A stretch of 64,000 nt of DNA from Massospora cicadina (taxonomy: Eukaryota; Entomophthoromycota; Entomophthoromycetes; Entomophthorales; Entomophthoraceae). The notes under the pieces are model-generated. The model did not search any database and was not told where the DNA came from. It worked only from the letters and a program-made list of their open reading frames with translations. Positions 63,471 through 64,000 of this stretch are shown here, piece by piece (position 1 is the first letter of the stretch; each line of letters starts with the position of its first letter). The DNA is taken from assembly GCA_022478985.1 (NCBI GenBank), contig JAKSZP010000195.1, positions 62,001-126,000 on the forward strand. The letters run 5' to 3'. The translations under genes were made by a program, and so were the position numbers.

Positions 63471-64000
63471 ATCAAGATGAGCCTGAATCTGTCAAAAAAA
63501 TATTATCAGATCTATGAAAAAATACAAACATTGAAAATGGGATGCTTTACAAGATCGTTGAGGGTAAAAGTATATTTTCCCATGACCCTCGTCCCAAACT
63601 GACCTAATAATGGCAGCGCATAAGGCCATAGGGTATGGCGGATTCAAGAAAATTAAAGAGCATCTGAAGCAATTCTACTATTGGGAGTCAATGCATTTCA
63701 ACATCCAAGAAACGCTAGAAGGCTGTGCAGAGTGCCAAAGTGAAAACTGTTCTGAAAAAGCATATCTTACCAGCTTGTTTGGCCCAAGTTTGCTTAACAC
63801 ACTGTATCTATTGACGTTGTCAGCAACTTTCAACAAGCTTTATGAAGGCCAAGTACATAATCGTAGCCATTGACCACTTGACCAAATGGGTTGAGGTCAA
63901 GGCCATTTGGGAAGCTGGATTGGCAACTACCACCAATTTCATCCTTGAAAACATCATCTACAAATTTGAATGTCCCCAGGTTATTCTGGCCTATAATGGA
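63471..64000 (+). pseudogene. pol: TE-I integrase, start (runs off the window)
   Basis: The zinc-binding HHCC part is visible in an open run: MAAHKAIGYGGFKKIKEHLK (63610-63669, second His replaced by Tyr), FYYWESMHFN, and CAECQSENC (63725-63750). After a frameshift a KYIIVAIDHLTKWVEVKAIW text (63851-63910) begins the catalytic core, followed by ATTTNFILENIIYKFECPQV (63927-63985). The rest and the 3' LTR lie beyond position 64000. Confidence 0.85.

Larger units (their letters stand above)
48805..64000 (+). mobile_element. TE-I: gypsy LTR retrotransposon, 3' end outside the window, split by TE-J
   Basis: 5' LTR 48805-49907, PBS, a long gag region, protease, RT start (to 53694), then TE-J (53695-62310), then the rest of RT, RNase H and integrase to the right edge. 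The RT text passes from KKDGS to NQVVIYFQKLNNITKKDLYP across TE-J. The left target duplication should be TCAAC (48800-48804); its partner is not in the window. Confidence 0.9.

Noticed and set aside
1..64000. CRISPR arrays, bacterial operons or phage genes
   Set aside because: No regular spacer-repeat structure, no operon-like gene packing, and all coding similarity is to eukaryotic retroelements.
1..64000. Host protein-coding gene
   Set aside because: Every open run above about 100 codons is a retroelement domain or its shadow. I found no convincing exon structure elsewhere.

Overview
This window is a eukaryotic, repeat-only locus: a set of transposable elements nested inside one another, with no host gene, rRNA, functional tRNA gene or CRISPR array that I can support. 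Nearly every base can be assigned to a Ty3/gypsy-type LTR retrotransposon (labelled TE-A to TE-J, plus a mini-LTR element and a solo LTR), to three APE-type LINEs (LINE-1 to LINE-3), or to one tRNA-derived SINE. Intact and decayed gypsy RT/RNase H/integrase, CCHC knuckles and non-LTR RTs with a C-terminal zinc motif suggest a large, repeat-rich genome. A fungus (perhaps an early-diverging lineage) is my best guess, but that is inference from general appearance, and nothing in the window fixes the host.

Layout. TE-A (minus) fills the left edge (1-8634) and is split by TE-B (plus, 2496-8252, complete with LTRs, PBS, PPT and a CCATC target duplication). TE-C (plus) starts at about 8635 and is cut in gag by TE-D (plus, 10521 onward). 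TE-D was hit in turn by a mini-LTR element (14501-16541, minus), a solo LTR (18091-18900), TE-E (19072-34227), TE-G (minus, 35152-48170) and TE-I (48805 to beyond the right edge). TE-E carries LINE-1 (minus, about 20650-25837) and LINE-2 (plus, 27662-31522). LINE-2 carries a SINE (27690-27873). TE-G carries TE-H (40763-47751) inside its 5' LTR. TE-I carries TE-J (minus, 53695-62310), whose right LTR carries LINE-3 (minus, 59376-61908). The longest chains are A>C>D>E>LINE-2>SINE and A>C>D>I>J>LINE-3, six levels deep.

The nesting is read directly from target-site duplications (CCATC, GGGTG/AGGTG, GTCAG/GTCAA, GGCGT, TGAGT, GCACC/GCAAC; 19 bp and about 18 bp for two LINEs; 11 bp for the SINE) and from interrupted pol reading frames that resume on the far side of each insertion. 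Most elements share one unusual primer-binding site (TGGTGCTCACTACAGGGG or a close variant). TE-J and LINE-3 look youngest (long open frames). TE-B is complete but has a reduced gag and a changed RT catalytic box. TE-A, C, D, E, G, H and I are decayed, with frequent transition-type damage at catalytic residues.

Functionally the window is a retrotransposon graveyard with a few recent arrivals. The SINE shares its 3' tail with LINE-3, which suggests the LINE-3 family mobilises it.
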